A DNA stretch of 64,000 nt from Axinella damicornis (taxonomy: Eukaryota; Porifera; Demospongiae; Axinellida; Axinellidae), in assembly GCA_963931865.1 (NCBI GenBank), contig OZ007509.1, positions 7,022,882 through 7,086,881 on the forward strand, read 5' to 3'. Below the pieces are notes generated by a model. That model was not told where the DNA came from and searched no databases. It was given only the letters and a program-made list of their open reading frames with translations. Every line of letters starts with the position of its first letter. Position 1 is the stretch's first letter. Below, one piece after another: positions 31,672 to 43,800 of the stretch. The position numbers were made by a program, and so were the translations under genes.

Positions 31672-32959
31672 AACCTTGATCCTAAACTCAGGTCTTCCCT
31701 CAAAAGCATTCAACTGCTCCGTGTCACCAAATACCCCATTGTTGTTAAGTTAGGCATAGAGGAGGTTTTGTAACCGATTGTTGAGGACACAAAAGCTCTG
31801 GAGAAGGTAAACTTGTGTACTAGCTTGCAATGTTATTTAATAGGATAAACGTTTTTGGTGGATGCCAGACTGATGAATGCAATGCCTTTGTGCTTTCATT
31901 CAGGACGGTGGAGTTACCTTTCAGTTTGATGGTATGCTGACAGCCTTCCATGGCACACTGACTGTTGTGTCAGCAGACAACCTTGCCGCCTGGAACATTG
32001 GCGGCTACAAGGCCCTAGCTTCGGCTTTCGCAAATGCCAGTATTGCATGGCAGTGGACGAAGATATGCAAACGTAGGTGCAATATTTCCTGTCTTCACAA
32101 CTATTATATATTGTTGAGTTATTATTCCTGTTTACAGTTCACTGAAAGTGCTTTCCGACTGTGCACAGGAGCTATACACTTCCCACTGTGATGGTCTGGG
32201 AGGGCCAGTACATGACCACATTGCTACAACCTATGGCAGTGTTCTTCATTGAATTCGTGCCGTTACTTTCATGTAACACACGTCCATGATATCATGCACA
32301 ACATTCTGGAGGGATCACTGGAGCTTTGCATGTGCCATCTACTAATTTACCTCATCCGTGAGGAGAAGATGTTCTCCTTGGATACCCTCAATGCTCGTAT
32401 TGCCTCCTTCAACTCCGCGGGCCTTCAGAGGTGAAGAACAAACCAACAGCAATTGCGGTAGCTTCAGTAGCATAAGGTGGCCACCTAAAACTATCTGGTA
32501 TGTTCTTCCAGGTGTTATACGTTTGCAACATCAGTTTAGTAGGGAGTGATCTACATGTGTAGTGTGACATCACCATTGTTTTGTTACAGCAACGCAGCTG
32601 TGGTGCTTGGGACGCTTCTTGCCCCTTCTCACTTGATTCATTGACACTCTGAATCACTTCCTGTGTGTTCACCACTTGCTGTTCAAGATACATGCCCTAT
32701 GACGTACTTGTTTTTTTTTGTCTCCTATAGGTGTGGTCCTGTTAGCCGAATGTGGTGCATGCGCTATGAAGGGAAGCATAGTTACTTCAAACACATGGTG
32801 TGTGTGTTGGGAATATCCCCAAAACCCTTGCTGAACACCATCAGCTCTTCATGTGTCACAGCCAGCAAAATAATACCTAATACCAAGCCCAAGCACACTA
32901 AAGATGCTGTCATGGTCTTCTGAAATGAGCATATATATACATCAAAGTGAGTACAACAA

Positions 32960-33000
32960 GGGGAGGTGGATGGGGCATGCATGTCCCATCCACCTCCCAA
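32960..33000. repeat. Short perfect palindrome
   Basis: GGGAGGTGGATGGG, GCATGC centre, and the reverse complement. Confidence 0.85.
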
Positions 33001-33110
33001 GCTTCCCGTCGTACCCCACCTTCCCCTCCCCTGTCCACCCACCTTCCCCTGCTCTCCCCTGCCCACTCAACATGTACAGCATACTCCCATGCTTGTTAAA
33101 TTTACATCCT

Positions 33111-33111
<1 letters not shown>

Positions 33112-33144
<33 letters not shown>
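33112..33144. repeat. Poly-C tract (33 C)
   Basis: Uninterrupted C run inside the large-TIR element. Confidence 0.95.
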
Positions 33145-33849
33145 TTTCTAGCTCCCACCTTTCTGCCCTCCATCCCTTCCTATGGTTTACATTACATGGG
33201 TTTTTCGTGTTAGTATTCATCACAACATCCTACAGGAAAATGTGTGTTAGTTGCGGAAGTGGACTATGAATCAGAACTCATGAGAGCCGCACCTGAGGTT
33301 GACAGTGACTCTGTTCTCCAGAGGTGTGTTTGTTTACATCTGCAACTGTCAATAGTGCATACTTTGTACCATGACTGCCTGTGCCTGTTCTCCTTGTGAA
33401 CATACTTGCCTGTAGTGTGCAGTCTACTAACATAGACGGAACTCTTTACAAGAAGGGAAGTGTTGTCATTTGTGGAGTTCAACATGACACCCCTTTGTTG
33501 GGACAATTGTGGATATACTTGTGTTGCCCAACCAAGAGTCATTGTTCATCCTAAATCAAATTTAATGCTTACGTTATGTTTCAACTCGCATTATCATGCT
33601 TATGAAGTTATCCCCACAAACACAACTGTTGTATCATATTATAATCATTGATAGCTATTTGATTACCACCCCCTTGTGTGTACAAAAATATCTCGTTCCG
33701 TATATTATTATATTTCTTCCAAGTATTATATTTTGTGTTAAGCTTGTATTATGCTAATTCTGGATAACCCTACATATAATTTAACCTATGCAGATTTTAC
33801 CCTTAACCCATCAGTAGAAGTCCACCCGGGGATTGAGTGCACATTTATA

Positions 33850-34390
33850 TACAGGAGTGTGTGTACATGGTCTGGAGGGAGTATGTGCACATAATATAAA
33901 TGTACATGGAGGGAGTGTGTGTACATGCATGTGTTTGGAGGGAGTGTGTGTACACGTGTGTGCAGGTTTGGAGTGAGTGTGCATGTGTACATGGTACGTG
34001 TGTGTGCAGGTTTGGAGGGAGTGTGTGTACACGGTACGTGTGTGTGCAGGTTTGGAGGGAGTGTGTGTACACGGTACGTGTGTGTGCAGGTTTGGAGGGA
34101 GTGTGTGTACACGGTACGTGTGTGTGTAGGTTTGGAGGGAGTGTGTGCATGGTACGTGTGTTTGCAGGTTTGGAGGGAGTGTGTATACACGTACGTGTGT
34201 GTGTGCAGGTTTGGAGGGAGTGTGTATACACGTACGTGTGTGTGTGCAGGTTTGGAGGGAGTGTGTGTGAGCAGGTTTGGAGAGAGTATGTATATATACA
34301 TGTGTGTACAGGGTCAGGACAGAGTGCATGTACATGCATGTGTACACACATGGTTTGGCAGGAGTGTGTACATACATGACTGTGCAGGGT
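33850..34390. repeat. Minisatellite, 40-bp unit
   Basis: Unit built on GGTTTGGAGGGAGTGTGTG and TACACGGTACGTGTG, with perfect 40-bp spacing at 34009, 34049, 34089 and 34129 and decay toward both ends. Long open frames in several registers on both strands are produced by the repeat. Confidence 0.9.
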
Positions 34391-34482
34391 TAACGTTTGT
34401 GTGTTCAGTTCATGTTGATTTGTTTAATTAAAATTTTGATAACCCACATCTCCAATGCAGAGGAGGTTTTCATGCAGGTCCT

Positions 34483-34554
<72 letters not shown>
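34483..34554. repeat. Poly-G tract of 72 G
   Basis: Uninterrupted G run, the longest in the window, inside the large-TIR element. Confidence 0.95.
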
Positions 34555-34555
<1 letters not shown>

Positions 34556-35605
34556 ATGCATGACATCATCACACTAAGCTTGCTTGAGTGCAGGCATATA
34601 TTCCTCAGACTCATTTCAGACTCATTTTTTGTGGAAAAGCAAAGGGCAAATTTCTTTTGTGGTGGCCTAATGTACCCTTCCATAAAAGCACACACGCACA
34701 CAACCATTAGTGGGATTCAAATCCACCTGAGTTTGGAAAAGAACCTGCGATAGGGCAATGTGCACATCGGTAAACTCCATTGCACCTGCATGTACATTCA
34801 TGAAATCAAGTTGGATTGTGGCTGAAGTGAATTTTAAGGTGGAACGGAATGGGAAAATCTAACATTACACATACCGAATAGGTGGAGTGGAGTGTGTTGA
34901 CATGCACTTTGCACTATCTGAGGCTCTTTGTTCACATCTCAAAACGCTTAAGGCGATTCACTATTTTGTATTGTGCAATGTTAGGCAAGCTTTACCTTAC
35001 CTGATTCCCTCACACTCCCTTTACAGTTCATAATCATGTGAATGAGCACTGAGGGGAAAATCCTTCATTTATGCTTTTAAGGATTTTCTAAAGTCCACCC
35101 CTGGCTCCCAAGGCCAGGCATTCACTCACTTGCACAACTGCTGACACTTAGTTTAGAGTATACAGAGGGTTAGATATGGTGTAGCTACGTATAACATAGA
35201 AATCTAGTGAAGGGAATGTCCTATATAGCCATGCACCCATGCACCCGCATCTGCCTGCATCTAGTCCTGACTCCGCCAGGTTCCAATGGTGAAATAACAG
35301 TAAAGTAATGAGAAAAAGAATAAGCTAGAATGAAGTATAACAAACTGAAAGGGGGTGTCCCACATAGGTTGTGGTACATTTGCACAGTATATCAATATCC
35401 CTGAGGCATGCACAACTGTGCACGTGGATTCACCATCATCCCCCCCACTATTATAGGTGGGATGCTTTAGCACGGGGTGGCGAAATCATGTACACTAGTG
35501 TAATTTCGTTTATTCTACGATTCAAGTTTTCCATGGGAGAAGGCTGCTATGTACTTTCAAATATTGTATCCCAAATATAGTACAGACTACCAGCGACTTA
35601 GCTAC
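34555..35605. other. Interior of large-TIR element, unassigned
   Basis: No coding region or repeat border recognised. Confidence 0.3.
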
Positions 35606-35784
35606 TCTCGGTACCAGACTCTCGCTCACGGCAGAGGAGTCTGGTCAACGACATACGACTTGTTCTGACATCACTAAGTAGGTGAAAACATGCCTGTGGT
35701 TTGCAGCTACTTATCGGCCACCTCAGAACAAGTCGTTAGTTGGAAGTCGACCAGACTCCTCCGCTGTGAGCGAGTGTGGTACAG
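35606..35784. repeat. Fold-back MITE
   Basis: Left arm GTACCAGACTCTCGCTCAC with inner ACGACTTGTTCTGA; right arm is the diverged reverse complement ending GAGCGAGTGTGGTAC. Confidence 0.75.
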
Positions 35785-35919
35785 AAACTATACTTTAACC
35801 CTACAGGCAAGTATAGTGAGCACAACATGTAATATGCAGCATCACTGAGAATATCAGCAAATGCAGACCGGACTCAACTACCAGGTAGGAAGTCGGTAGA
35901 GTGATTTGAACACTGAAAA

Positions 35920-36162
35920 ATGTCAGTGTACAGTAGTACTTTGGAACAGAAATGGCAGGAAGTCATACTCAATCCACGTAATAATATTACGTCCATGATT
36001 TGTCAATTGTTGGACTTCACACGGCAGGAGAACTTTGATGACAAACGTTTCGATCAGATTGCGATGATCTTCCTCAGGTCAATACAGAGAATGCATGAGA
36101 CAGGCATTATATACGTACACAGCTCACCGGAAGTTATGCAAGAAATTACAAGCAGCTGTTAA
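35920..36162 (+). CDS. Small ORF of 80 residues, unknown
   Basis: ATG in a good context (AAAAATGTC). It begins MSVYSSTLEQKWQEVILNP and includes LLDFTRQENFDDKRFDQIA and TGIIYVHSSPEVMQEI, then stops. Composition is that of a normal soluble helical protein with no repeats. It lies within the large-TIR element, so it could be an accessory gene of the transposon, a captured exon or a chance frame. Not recognised. Confidence 0.35.
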   Translation: MSVYSSTLEQKWQEVILNPRNNITSMICQLLDFTRQENFDDKRFDQIAMIFLRSIQRMHETGIIYVHSSPEVMQEITSSC

Positions 36163-36479
36163 AAGGGGAAAAAGGAAACAATGATATAGAAAAGAAAAAA
36201 TGAAAAGTTACAATGAGAGAGAATGTTGAAATTCCAGGGTAGTTAGTGTATAACACCGTTCCAGATAGGGCTGACAATGAGACCCTGGTCCTGATTGACC
36301 CCATCTCTGTACTTCATGACAGCTTCATCAGCAGTTGTTCAGCGTTCCTTCTCAGGACAGTCCTGTGTGTATACTTTTCCAACCATTGTGCTTATGGGGG
36401 TGTGTCGTACTAATCTGTGCATGTGTAGATGGTGGATATGCCAGAGACTAAGTTGACGAAAGTACGTCCAAAAAAAAAT

Positions 36480-36605
36480 TCACCAGAGAAGGAGGGTGGG
36501 AGTGGAGAGGAAGAGCGGGAGGGGAAGGGGAGAGGGAGAGGGAGAGGGTGATCGGGAGAGGGGAGGAGGAGGGGTGGGAGGGAGAGTAAAGCAGGGTGAG
36601 GAGAG
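36480..36605. repeat. Purine-rich tract
   Basis: GGGAGAGG/GGAGGAGG repeats on the + strand; the same kind of sequence occurs at 25200-25430 and 46870-46970. Confidence 0.8.
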
Positions 36606-37079
36606 GGTACACAGTCGTACAGGTCATACTCACGGTTGTGCTGGCTCATTCAAACTTGCCAAGTCAAGCTGGACCACTAACACCCTAACCCACCGCTGCC
36701 AAGTGGTGATTTCGCAATCAATGTTTCATTTACAAAATTGTTCACGGGGGACAAATCGTAGCATTGCAAGCACAGGGGGAGGATACTTGTTTGGTTTGGT
36801 ATCTTTCAAGCAGACCATTAACCCTATGTACCGCAACCAACTTAACTAGCATGAATAACACCCACGTCAGAGTGGCCATGCCCACTGAATTGGCTAATCA
36901 ACATCATGAGGGGTAAAACTATGTTTACTTTATGGAATAGTCTACCAAAATATATATACTTCACAGCATGTGCAACACATTTCTGAATCAATGTTGATCT
37001 TGTCAGTTTCATTCAATGATAACAGCGTGAGATTGAACACCAAAGTATGGAGTGTGTGACACTTGTAGCTATGCCTCAC

Positions 37080-37214
37080 CTCTAGCCGGATGGCAACAGT
37101 GCCAGCAACCTGTTGCTCGGTTACATTCACTTGCATTTCCTCCACCATCACACCCTCACTGACACATTGTCGTTGAGGTTCTCAACCCGAACCCGGAGTT
37201 CTGCTACTCCAAGG
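37080..37214 (-). pseudogene. Possible exon with a one-base frameshift
   Basis: Between a CCCTCCTCAG acceptor and a GTGAGG donor the minus strand reads GVAELRVRVENLNDNVSVRV, then stops; shifted by one base it continues as MVEEMQVNVTEQQVAGTVA. The two halves have the same alternating hydrophobic (beta-strand) character, so I infer one exon with a single indel near 37140. Family unknown. It lies within the large-TIR element. Confidence 0.35.
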
Positions 37215-37275
37215 CTGAGGAGGGAGGGATGGAAATTTTGCCATTGGTTGCAAAGGTCCAGAGGTCCCCCCCTCT

Positions 37276-37302
37276 CCCCCCCCCCCCCCCCCCCCCCCCC
37301 CC
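37276..37302. repeat. Poly-C tract (27 C)
   Basis: Uninterrupted C run next to the broken exon. Confidence 0.95.
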
Positions 37303-37334
37303 AACGTTTGTTTGATAACGTCCCTTTAAGGTAG

Positions 37335-37970
37335 GGCTGTCATACTATAATTGGTCCCCCCCAAAAGTGGTCCCCCCGGACTGTCCACGACAGAATATTT
37401 GGTCCCCCCAGGGACCATCCATGGCGCTGTAAGCAGTCCCCCTTTGCCGTAATTGGTCCTACTAGTTGTTCGCTAGCCTAAGTCACAAATATTCACTGGA
37501 GGGTCAACTATGAAGCGAGGAAGCGTAAACAGACGCGAATGGAGAGTCTGCACCGTCCATCAGGAGGCCATGTAGTCCAAGTTATACTATCAGGAGCCCA
37601 TAACGCTCCTGAACGTATTTATAAGTCACGCATGCATGATAGCTACTCGTACTCGTTCTCACACGGTTTAGCTCAGAGTATGCAATGAAGATAATTTTAA
37701 TGCTGCAAAACCATTCCTTCGTAGCCTGTGTAGCCTCTATAAGTACTGATCTTTGCTTACCTGTACGTACCCCGCCGCGCGCCAAGTGCTCGTAACAGAT
37801 CATGCATCTATGGGGTGGGACCATCTACAGCAAGGGGGGACCCAGGTATGGCTGCGATATTTGGTCCGGGGGGACCGATTATTCAGCCGTGGACAGTCCG
37901 GGGGGACCGCTTTTCAGGGGGGACTGCATGTCCACGGCGTGACAGGGCCAGGACCAATCTACACCGAGTT
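37335..37970. mobile_element. Fold-back element with GGGGGGACC ends
   Basis: GTCCCCCCGGACTGTCCACG near 37370 is mirrored by CGTGGACAGTCCGGGGGGAC near 37888, with further GGTCCCCCC / GGGGGGACC blocks on both sides. Borders are approximate. Confidence 0.6.
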
Positions 37971-37982
37971 ACCAATTTTAAT

Positions 37983-39159
37983 TCCCAGGACAGAAACCAT
38001 GCCTTGACGGACATACCAAAAATGAAATGCTGAGGTTTACAATGGAATACGCAAACTCTTCAACCCTGGACCCTGGGACTAATCAGTTGTTTGTTACCCC
38101 TGTATAGCTATCTCTGTAGGTATATCCCTAGAGTCAATTTTCTATGGACCCAATGCAGCATGTATTATGGCTACTTTTCATTTAGCAGTCCTTACAGCGT
38201 TTGTTCAGGTAGCCTCATTCTAGCAGTGTGGCATTTCCATAATTTGATACAAATTTCAACAGTCGGTGTGGTAGCTAGGCGTTTGCTGTCTGCATACAGC
38301 TGTTTTGGCCAGTCCCGTCCAGTCCAGTCCATAGACCAGGTTTACACTCATCCCTGGTTGCTAAAAAAGACCTCAGTGAAGCCTGTTATCTACCAATTGA
38401 TTACGAATTAGCTGCATTCAGGAGCTCCAGTATGCTCTACGCTGCGTCCATTCCAGAGATCCCGAGCAGCCGTTCTCATACTCACGTTCCAACTGTCATT
38501 AGGGTATGGAATCCGTTCCCGAAAGTCCGTTACATTAACTGTATATTCCTGTAATCTTACGTTTGGCATTGAACTTTGAGGCATTGAATTTTGAAACGTA
38601 GTGCAACGGTACAACAATTATTCAATGCACAGAAATTCAATACAGTTGAATTCAGTGGAAGAAGTGGTTTCAATTCAAAGAAGTAGTATTTCAATTCAAT
38701 GTATATTCCTGTAATCTTACGTTTGGCATTGAACTTTGAGGCATTGAATTTTGAAACAAAGTGCAACGGTACAATTATTCAATAGCACAGAACAGTTGAA
38801 TTCAATGAAGTAGTATTTCAATTCAATGCTGCTACAGTTTGATTCAATGGCGAGTGAAAAAAAATTCAATGAATTAGCAATGACACTTCAACGATAGCTG
38901 AAGTTTGATTCAATGGACCGGTAATACGATTCAATGATAGCTGAAACGTTCAATGGGAATCCAGAACTTCAATGATACTCGCTGAAACGTTCAATGGTAA
39001 TCCAAGACTTCAATGATGCTTGCTGAAACATTCAACGGTGTGTGCGAAGAACAATTCAATGCACTAGTATCCTGACCTCAGATCCGTTACACTCTCTGTA
39101 ATCTCTGTTTTTTCATTGAATTTTGAGGCATTGAATTTTGAAACAAAAAACGTTCCATA
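37983..39159 (-). repeat. Right terminal inverted repeat
   Basis: Reverse complement of the left TIR with the same length. It ends at 39159, 53 bp before the ATG of the MULE/SWIM gene. Confidence 0.9.
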
Positions 39160-39211
39160 AGACAGCATAACTACTGAGAGTGCGATCTGAAGTACTTGAA
39201 CAAATGATGGC

Positions 39212-40787
39212 ATGGCGTCTGGAGGTTCCCGAGCTGACCCCATAGAGATAGACAGCACTGACAACAGGTAAGCCAACTCGGTATGACTTGTAAGGGGTAG
39301 TTCAGCTTTTATGCGCTTTTTGGTGACAAACAAGTATTGATACAGGGGTGGAAACAGCTAGTAATTGTCATTGCACTGTGTTCGTGCTAGTCACCTGTTA
39401 TGTGTCATTTTGTTTGTCTTTTGTCTTGTGTGTACAGCAATAACGAGGACAGTGACCTTGATGATGCCAACTTCAAGTTCTCTCAGTCAGTGTCACCCAT
39501 TAAGAAGTAAGTGTTGCTTGTGAGAATTTGGCTTGTTGTTTGCTACACTGTGTACTCTAGCTAGCTGTGTTTTGTCAAGCTGTGTTACTGAACACCTGTT
39601 CTTTTTTGTACACAGGAAGCTTGTCAAGACAGAGCCAGTAATCGAGTACTACAGCGGAAGAAAGGAGCTCCCGATATATACTCGACAAAAGAAGCATCTT
39701 TCTACGACTCAAATCGTTGAAACCCTTCTAGATCCTGATCTTGACCAAGCCCAGATCTGCAAGACTCAACCAGTTGGTGTCGAAAGCAACTTGGCATTCA
39801 TTGTTGATCTGAAGCACCTCAAGAACCCAAAAGATATCCTTTGTGATGAGTTAGGGTCGTGGAAATGCAACGGTTGCCACCACACATGGGTTGTCGTGGA
39901 CGAGTTTGGTATTGCTGATGTGTGTGGAAAGAAAAAGCCAAGCGACAAGGATGGAGCATTGTACCGGGTCACCAAGAAGTACTACAACAACAAAGGAAGC
40001 CCTGACTTTAATCGAATGGTTGTATTTCTTGAAGGTATGTGTGCAAGTAAATTACACATTATCAAATTTGCTGTTGTAATGACTTTATGCTGACAGTGCT
40101 TTTGTGGTTGATTAGGGTGTGTTTGTGTGCAACATCTATAGTACCTTGTATCATGTAATTAGTGTTCTGATAAGGGAATGTACTGGTCACGGGTGTTTTT
40201 GACGCGACAAAAACGATTAATTAGAAACCGCGTATCCACTTACGGTACTAACTAATAAAAATGGCGGATGGAAATCGCGTGGGAGGTAACACTTTATAAC
40301 AGGCCCTGCGAGACTCCTAGCAACCTGACTGTACAAATATGATAGGAATGCTCACCTGCATGCCTTAAATATTAGCTGGAAAGTAACCATGGAATCGGAG
40401 AAGGCGCGAGCGCTCAACAGTGCGCAGCTGCTTGCGACGGTATGAAAACGCAAATTTACAGAGAAGCCATATTCACGACCTGGTAAGGCGTAGCTAAAGT
40501 TTTCTTGAATATATTCATAGTTGCAACAACTTCCTGGGTCTTTCCCCTTTGGTTTTAGGTCCCTCCCAAGTTGCTAACCGGTACAGACAGCGCAAAAATC
40601 TATTTCCAGCGGACCCTGTTTAGTGATGGCCAGTTTCCAATTCCACCAGGACCAACTGGCCAGTCACTGCAGAATTTGTTCAGGGAAGCTGGGGAGGGTT
40701 ACCTACACCTGCGTTAAACACCAACAAGTATTGCTGGACTGTCTAGCCATCAATGTAGAGGGTGACAAGCCCGACATACATACATAC

Positions 40788-40819
<32 letters not shown>

Positions 40820-43800
40820 TAACAATTGTTATGCCACAATAAGGAAGATGCAAGCTGCTCAAGTAAATGGTAGAGTGTACTGGAGTTCGCTGGAGCCGTT
40901 CAATTGGGGGCATCACTCTGAACGGGGGGTTTTTTGTTGTTTTTTTTTGTCTATAACAATTCTGTCATAATAGACAAGGATGCATGACATTGTACATAGC
41001 AACATAGGCTAATTATAAACTACATTAATGAAGGTGCAGATAAATACAACACGCTCTCTTAAAGGATGCAATGGAGGAAGATGTTACAATCTCAGATGGT
41101 AGTTCATTCCATAGTCGGGGAGCTTGACAACAAAAGGAGTTATAGAAGCTCACACTGTGTGCAAAAGGAACCTGCAAAGTGAGGGTGTGTGACCTGGTGT
41201 CATGTGAGGTGTTAGGCCTGGGGATGATGGGGGGGTTAGGGAGGAAAGTCAGGCCATTTAAGACCTTGGGGTTGCACAATTTGTCAGCACTTTGGGGTTC
41301 AAATGAAGGGGGGGAGGCCAAAGAAACGGAAGAGTGGTTCTGGGTGTCCACGCTCTGTAGTGGAGCATATCCGATCCCTTGCTGGACCACGGTTGCGTTG
41401 CACACACCCACTGCACTTAGAGCGTTTCATTACAGCAGCCTCCAGTGCAGTGTCTGTGACTCAAGCACGTACCAGACATCCTTCCAGGAATACACCACTG
41501 CCCTACGTGAAAAACAAGAGGTGAAAGATCAACAGACGAAACTTCAGAGTGAAGTAGACACACTTGAACAAGTAGCCACCTACATGACTCTGAACGTTCC
41601 TGATGAGCGACCACTTGAACACCCTCTTATTCGAGCCATATTGGAAGAGGCACGCTCCCGTCAAAGCAGGCTGTCTCAAACTGTAAGGGAATATCATACA
41701 TGTGTTTTTGAAAGATAGCTTTATCCAATTTTGTTCCTTGAATTAGGGTGACAGGATACTAGAGCTGGAGAAAACCATCAAGAAGGGGGAGGAGGGCCCA
41801 TTTGTTAAAGGACTCGACAACTCCCTCCAGCAGTTCAATGTCTACAGACAGGCGTACTATAGCGGCACCTTTGTCGGAAACCATGTGCATCGCTGTCTAA
41901 AGGTAAGTATATGCAATAGAGTCAGAGAAGTAGTGAAGTATGGCAGTTGCATTACATACCTCCACAGGCTCAGAACATCGAGACCATGTGTGGTTCCCTA
42001 ACCAAGACAGCTGAGCGGCTGTGTCCAGCTCTGAAGAGTGAGGCTGAAGAGGTGGCTAGGGTGTTCACACAACTGTTCAAGCACTTCCATCAATAGATTG
42101 GGTGTCGGAAGCTAGTGTTATCTGTACTATGTTTCCCACAGGATCCAACATCAAACTCTTTATGAGTTTTTACAGAAGGCAATTCCCCGAGGCAACAGTC
42201 CTACCCAAATGCACATGCTCGAGGACCACATGGTCACATGGCTGGAAAAATGGCATGTTGGCATGGGTTTCATGGGGAGCAGGGCGCCGAATCCATTCAT
42301 GCAGCCTTCAACAGAATTGAACGGCACTACACAAACATGCCTGAGAAGGTCGAGAGGCTGAAACATTTAATGAAAGAACATCATAGACAAGTCTGCCCTC
42401 CCTTAGTGGACAAAGAGCCAGTGCACAAGAGAAGGAAGACCTCGTGACTATACTGTCCTCCCCACACCCCAAATTATATTCCCCGACTGTATTACTTACA
42501 TCCTCTCTCAAAGTTCCTGATCAACTTACAGTCAGGGAATCATTCAATCCTTCCGTGGGGACCGGGAGCCTCCAATTCGCTCGCGTGTGTACCCACGCAA
42601 AAGTGGTTAGCACGTCGCTTCTTTCTCTGTCACAAAGAGCGCACCTCTAAATTCAGTAAACTGCTTGGAGAGGGTCTGTAAAAACTTCAGGGGGTGCAGG
42701 ACACGTTGCTTTAGTGAAACGCGATAGTTGTTAGCTTTGGCAAGCGTAACTTCAGCGTCCTTGGGCCGTTCTTCTTCGGACTTGAATCACAACTTGCCAC
42801 GTGAAACGCTCTAGTCGCACGTGTCTGAACTGTTACCAATAGTTAATAAACCACAAGCCAGAAGGCTGGCAAAGTAGTACCGGAAGTAGATGCAGGACGC
42901 GTTGCTACGGTAAAAAACGCGATTTCAGATATTACGCGTGACGTCACCAAATGTCCGGAAATCCAATGATCAAAAACACCCGTGTGGTGTGTGACCACCT
43001 TTGGGGGATAGTGGGTGACTTAAGAGTTTGAATTGGGTGTGCACATTGTGTGTGTGCCTTGTTTTGATGCTTGGTGTTGTACTAGTCATAAAGTGTGCTG
43101 TAAGTGTATGTTCTTACAAACTGCATTTTTGGTTTGCCTTTGTGGCAATTGTTTACATAATGCCTTTTAGGTAACATGCCATTGGTATGAAAATTACCTC
43201 TGAATGTATGAGTTAGGATTACTTGTGGGTGGTGTCTTAGTGGCTATTTTGTGAACACCTGAGTGTGTGTGAGCTTAGTTTTAGCGAAATTAATGTGAAA
43301 CGACATTCTTTCATTACAGATGGGGATGGTGACACTCTGAATTTATCGATGGTTCACTATTCGTTTGACAACGAAGAGCACAGTGTGCTCCCACGCCCCC
43401 ACGGAAACTCCAAGTCTCAGAGTGCTTATGTACGAACCATGCCGAGTACCATGTGCAAGCTTAGAGATGCAAGTCAATACCTCCCACCGAAGCATGCTGT
43501 TGGAGAAGTAACCAGGGGTGTTGGTGGATTGGCTGGGGCATCCAGTGTGTCTGAACTACCACGAAACAGACAGCAGTCAGCTGACTGTCGCAGAGCCTTG
43601 TTCGCCCCGAAGTGTACTCGTGTAAGTAGCAATGCCGACCCATTGTTTCCAGTTATGCTCATGTGCAAGGAGAGTGAAGGTGCAAACAGCAACCCAAGTA
43701 CACGCTTTGTACGCATTGTGTGTAATACTCCTGAGCCAATGGCTGTGTTGACCTTTGATTGGACCCTTGAAGACTTGCAACGTTTTTGCACTCGCCCTCA

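Larger units (their letters stand above)
31650..33660 (+). pseudogene. Decayed transposase gene of the large-TIR element
   Basis: Readable pieces in order: VLGNLDPKLRSSLKSIQLL (31660s, followed by an in-frame TAA); after a TTCATTCAG acceptor, DGGVTFQFDG...VVSADNLAAWNIGGYKALAS, with a one-base loss before RKCQYCMAVDEDMQT (CxxC zinc ribbon); after a TTTACAG acceptor, FTESAFRL, then shifted HDHIATTYGS; NSCRYFHVT and DIMHNILEGSLEL; RMWCMRYEGKHSYFK; and near 33430-33630 GTLYKKGSVV and NSHYHAYEV. The order matches large transposase-like proteins I recall from sponge and cnidarian genomes. At least four frameshifts or stops make it inactive. Confidence 0.65.
30495..39159 (+). mobile_element. 8.7-kb DNA transposon with 1177-bp terminal inverted repeats
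   Basis: The outer ends read TATGGAACGTTTTTTG and the reverse complement. Arms 30495-31671 and 37983-39159 are both 1177 bp and differ at only a handful of positions I could find. The interior (31672-37982) holds a decayed transposase gene, a minisatellite, a 72-G run, a fold-back and other repeats. A target duplication is not clear (TA possible). The superfamily is not assigned. Confidence 0.85.
40389..42447 (+). pseudogene. Transposase remnants of the nested element
   Basis: A possible first exon MESEKARALNSAQLLAT ends at a GTATGA donor (40389-40440); after a GGTTTTAG acceptor PSQVANRYRQRKNLF is readable, then the frame stops. Later exons: GRPKKRKSGSGCPRSVVEHI from 41308, REKQEVKDQQTKLQSEV (coiled coil), GLDNSLQQFNVYRQAYYSG, ETMCGSLTKTAERLCPAL, and the end containing HGEQGAESIHAAFNRIERHY and stopping at 42447. 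Frameshifts and a stop between 42085 and 42200 show decay. The C-terminal GEQGAESIH block belongs to transposase-like proteins I recall from cnidarians and sponges; superfamily not assigned. Confidence 0.6.
40188..42984 (+). mobile_element. DNA transposon nested in intron 3 of the MULE/SWIM gene
   Basis: Ends CACGGGTGTTTTTGA and TCAAAAACACCCGTG are perfect inverted repeats; TGGT stands on both outer sides and may be a 4-bp target duplication. Inside are remains of its own transposase and a LINE tail. The element lies wholly within an intron, on the same strand as the host gene, so the gene's frame is undisturbed. Confidence 0.8.

Noticed and set aside
33786..34431. Long overlapping open frames of 159-188 codons on both strands
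   Set aside because: They follow the 40-bp minisatellite and its GT-rich units; open in several registers on both strands, with no domain.
30495..39159. A retrovirus-like element with long terminal repeats
   Set aside because: The 1177-bp ends are inverted, not direct, and there is no reverse transcriptase or polypurine tract.
39766..39975. Minus-strand open frame opposite exon 3 of the MULE/SWIM gene
   Set aside because: Shadow of the coding exon; no splice sites or domain.
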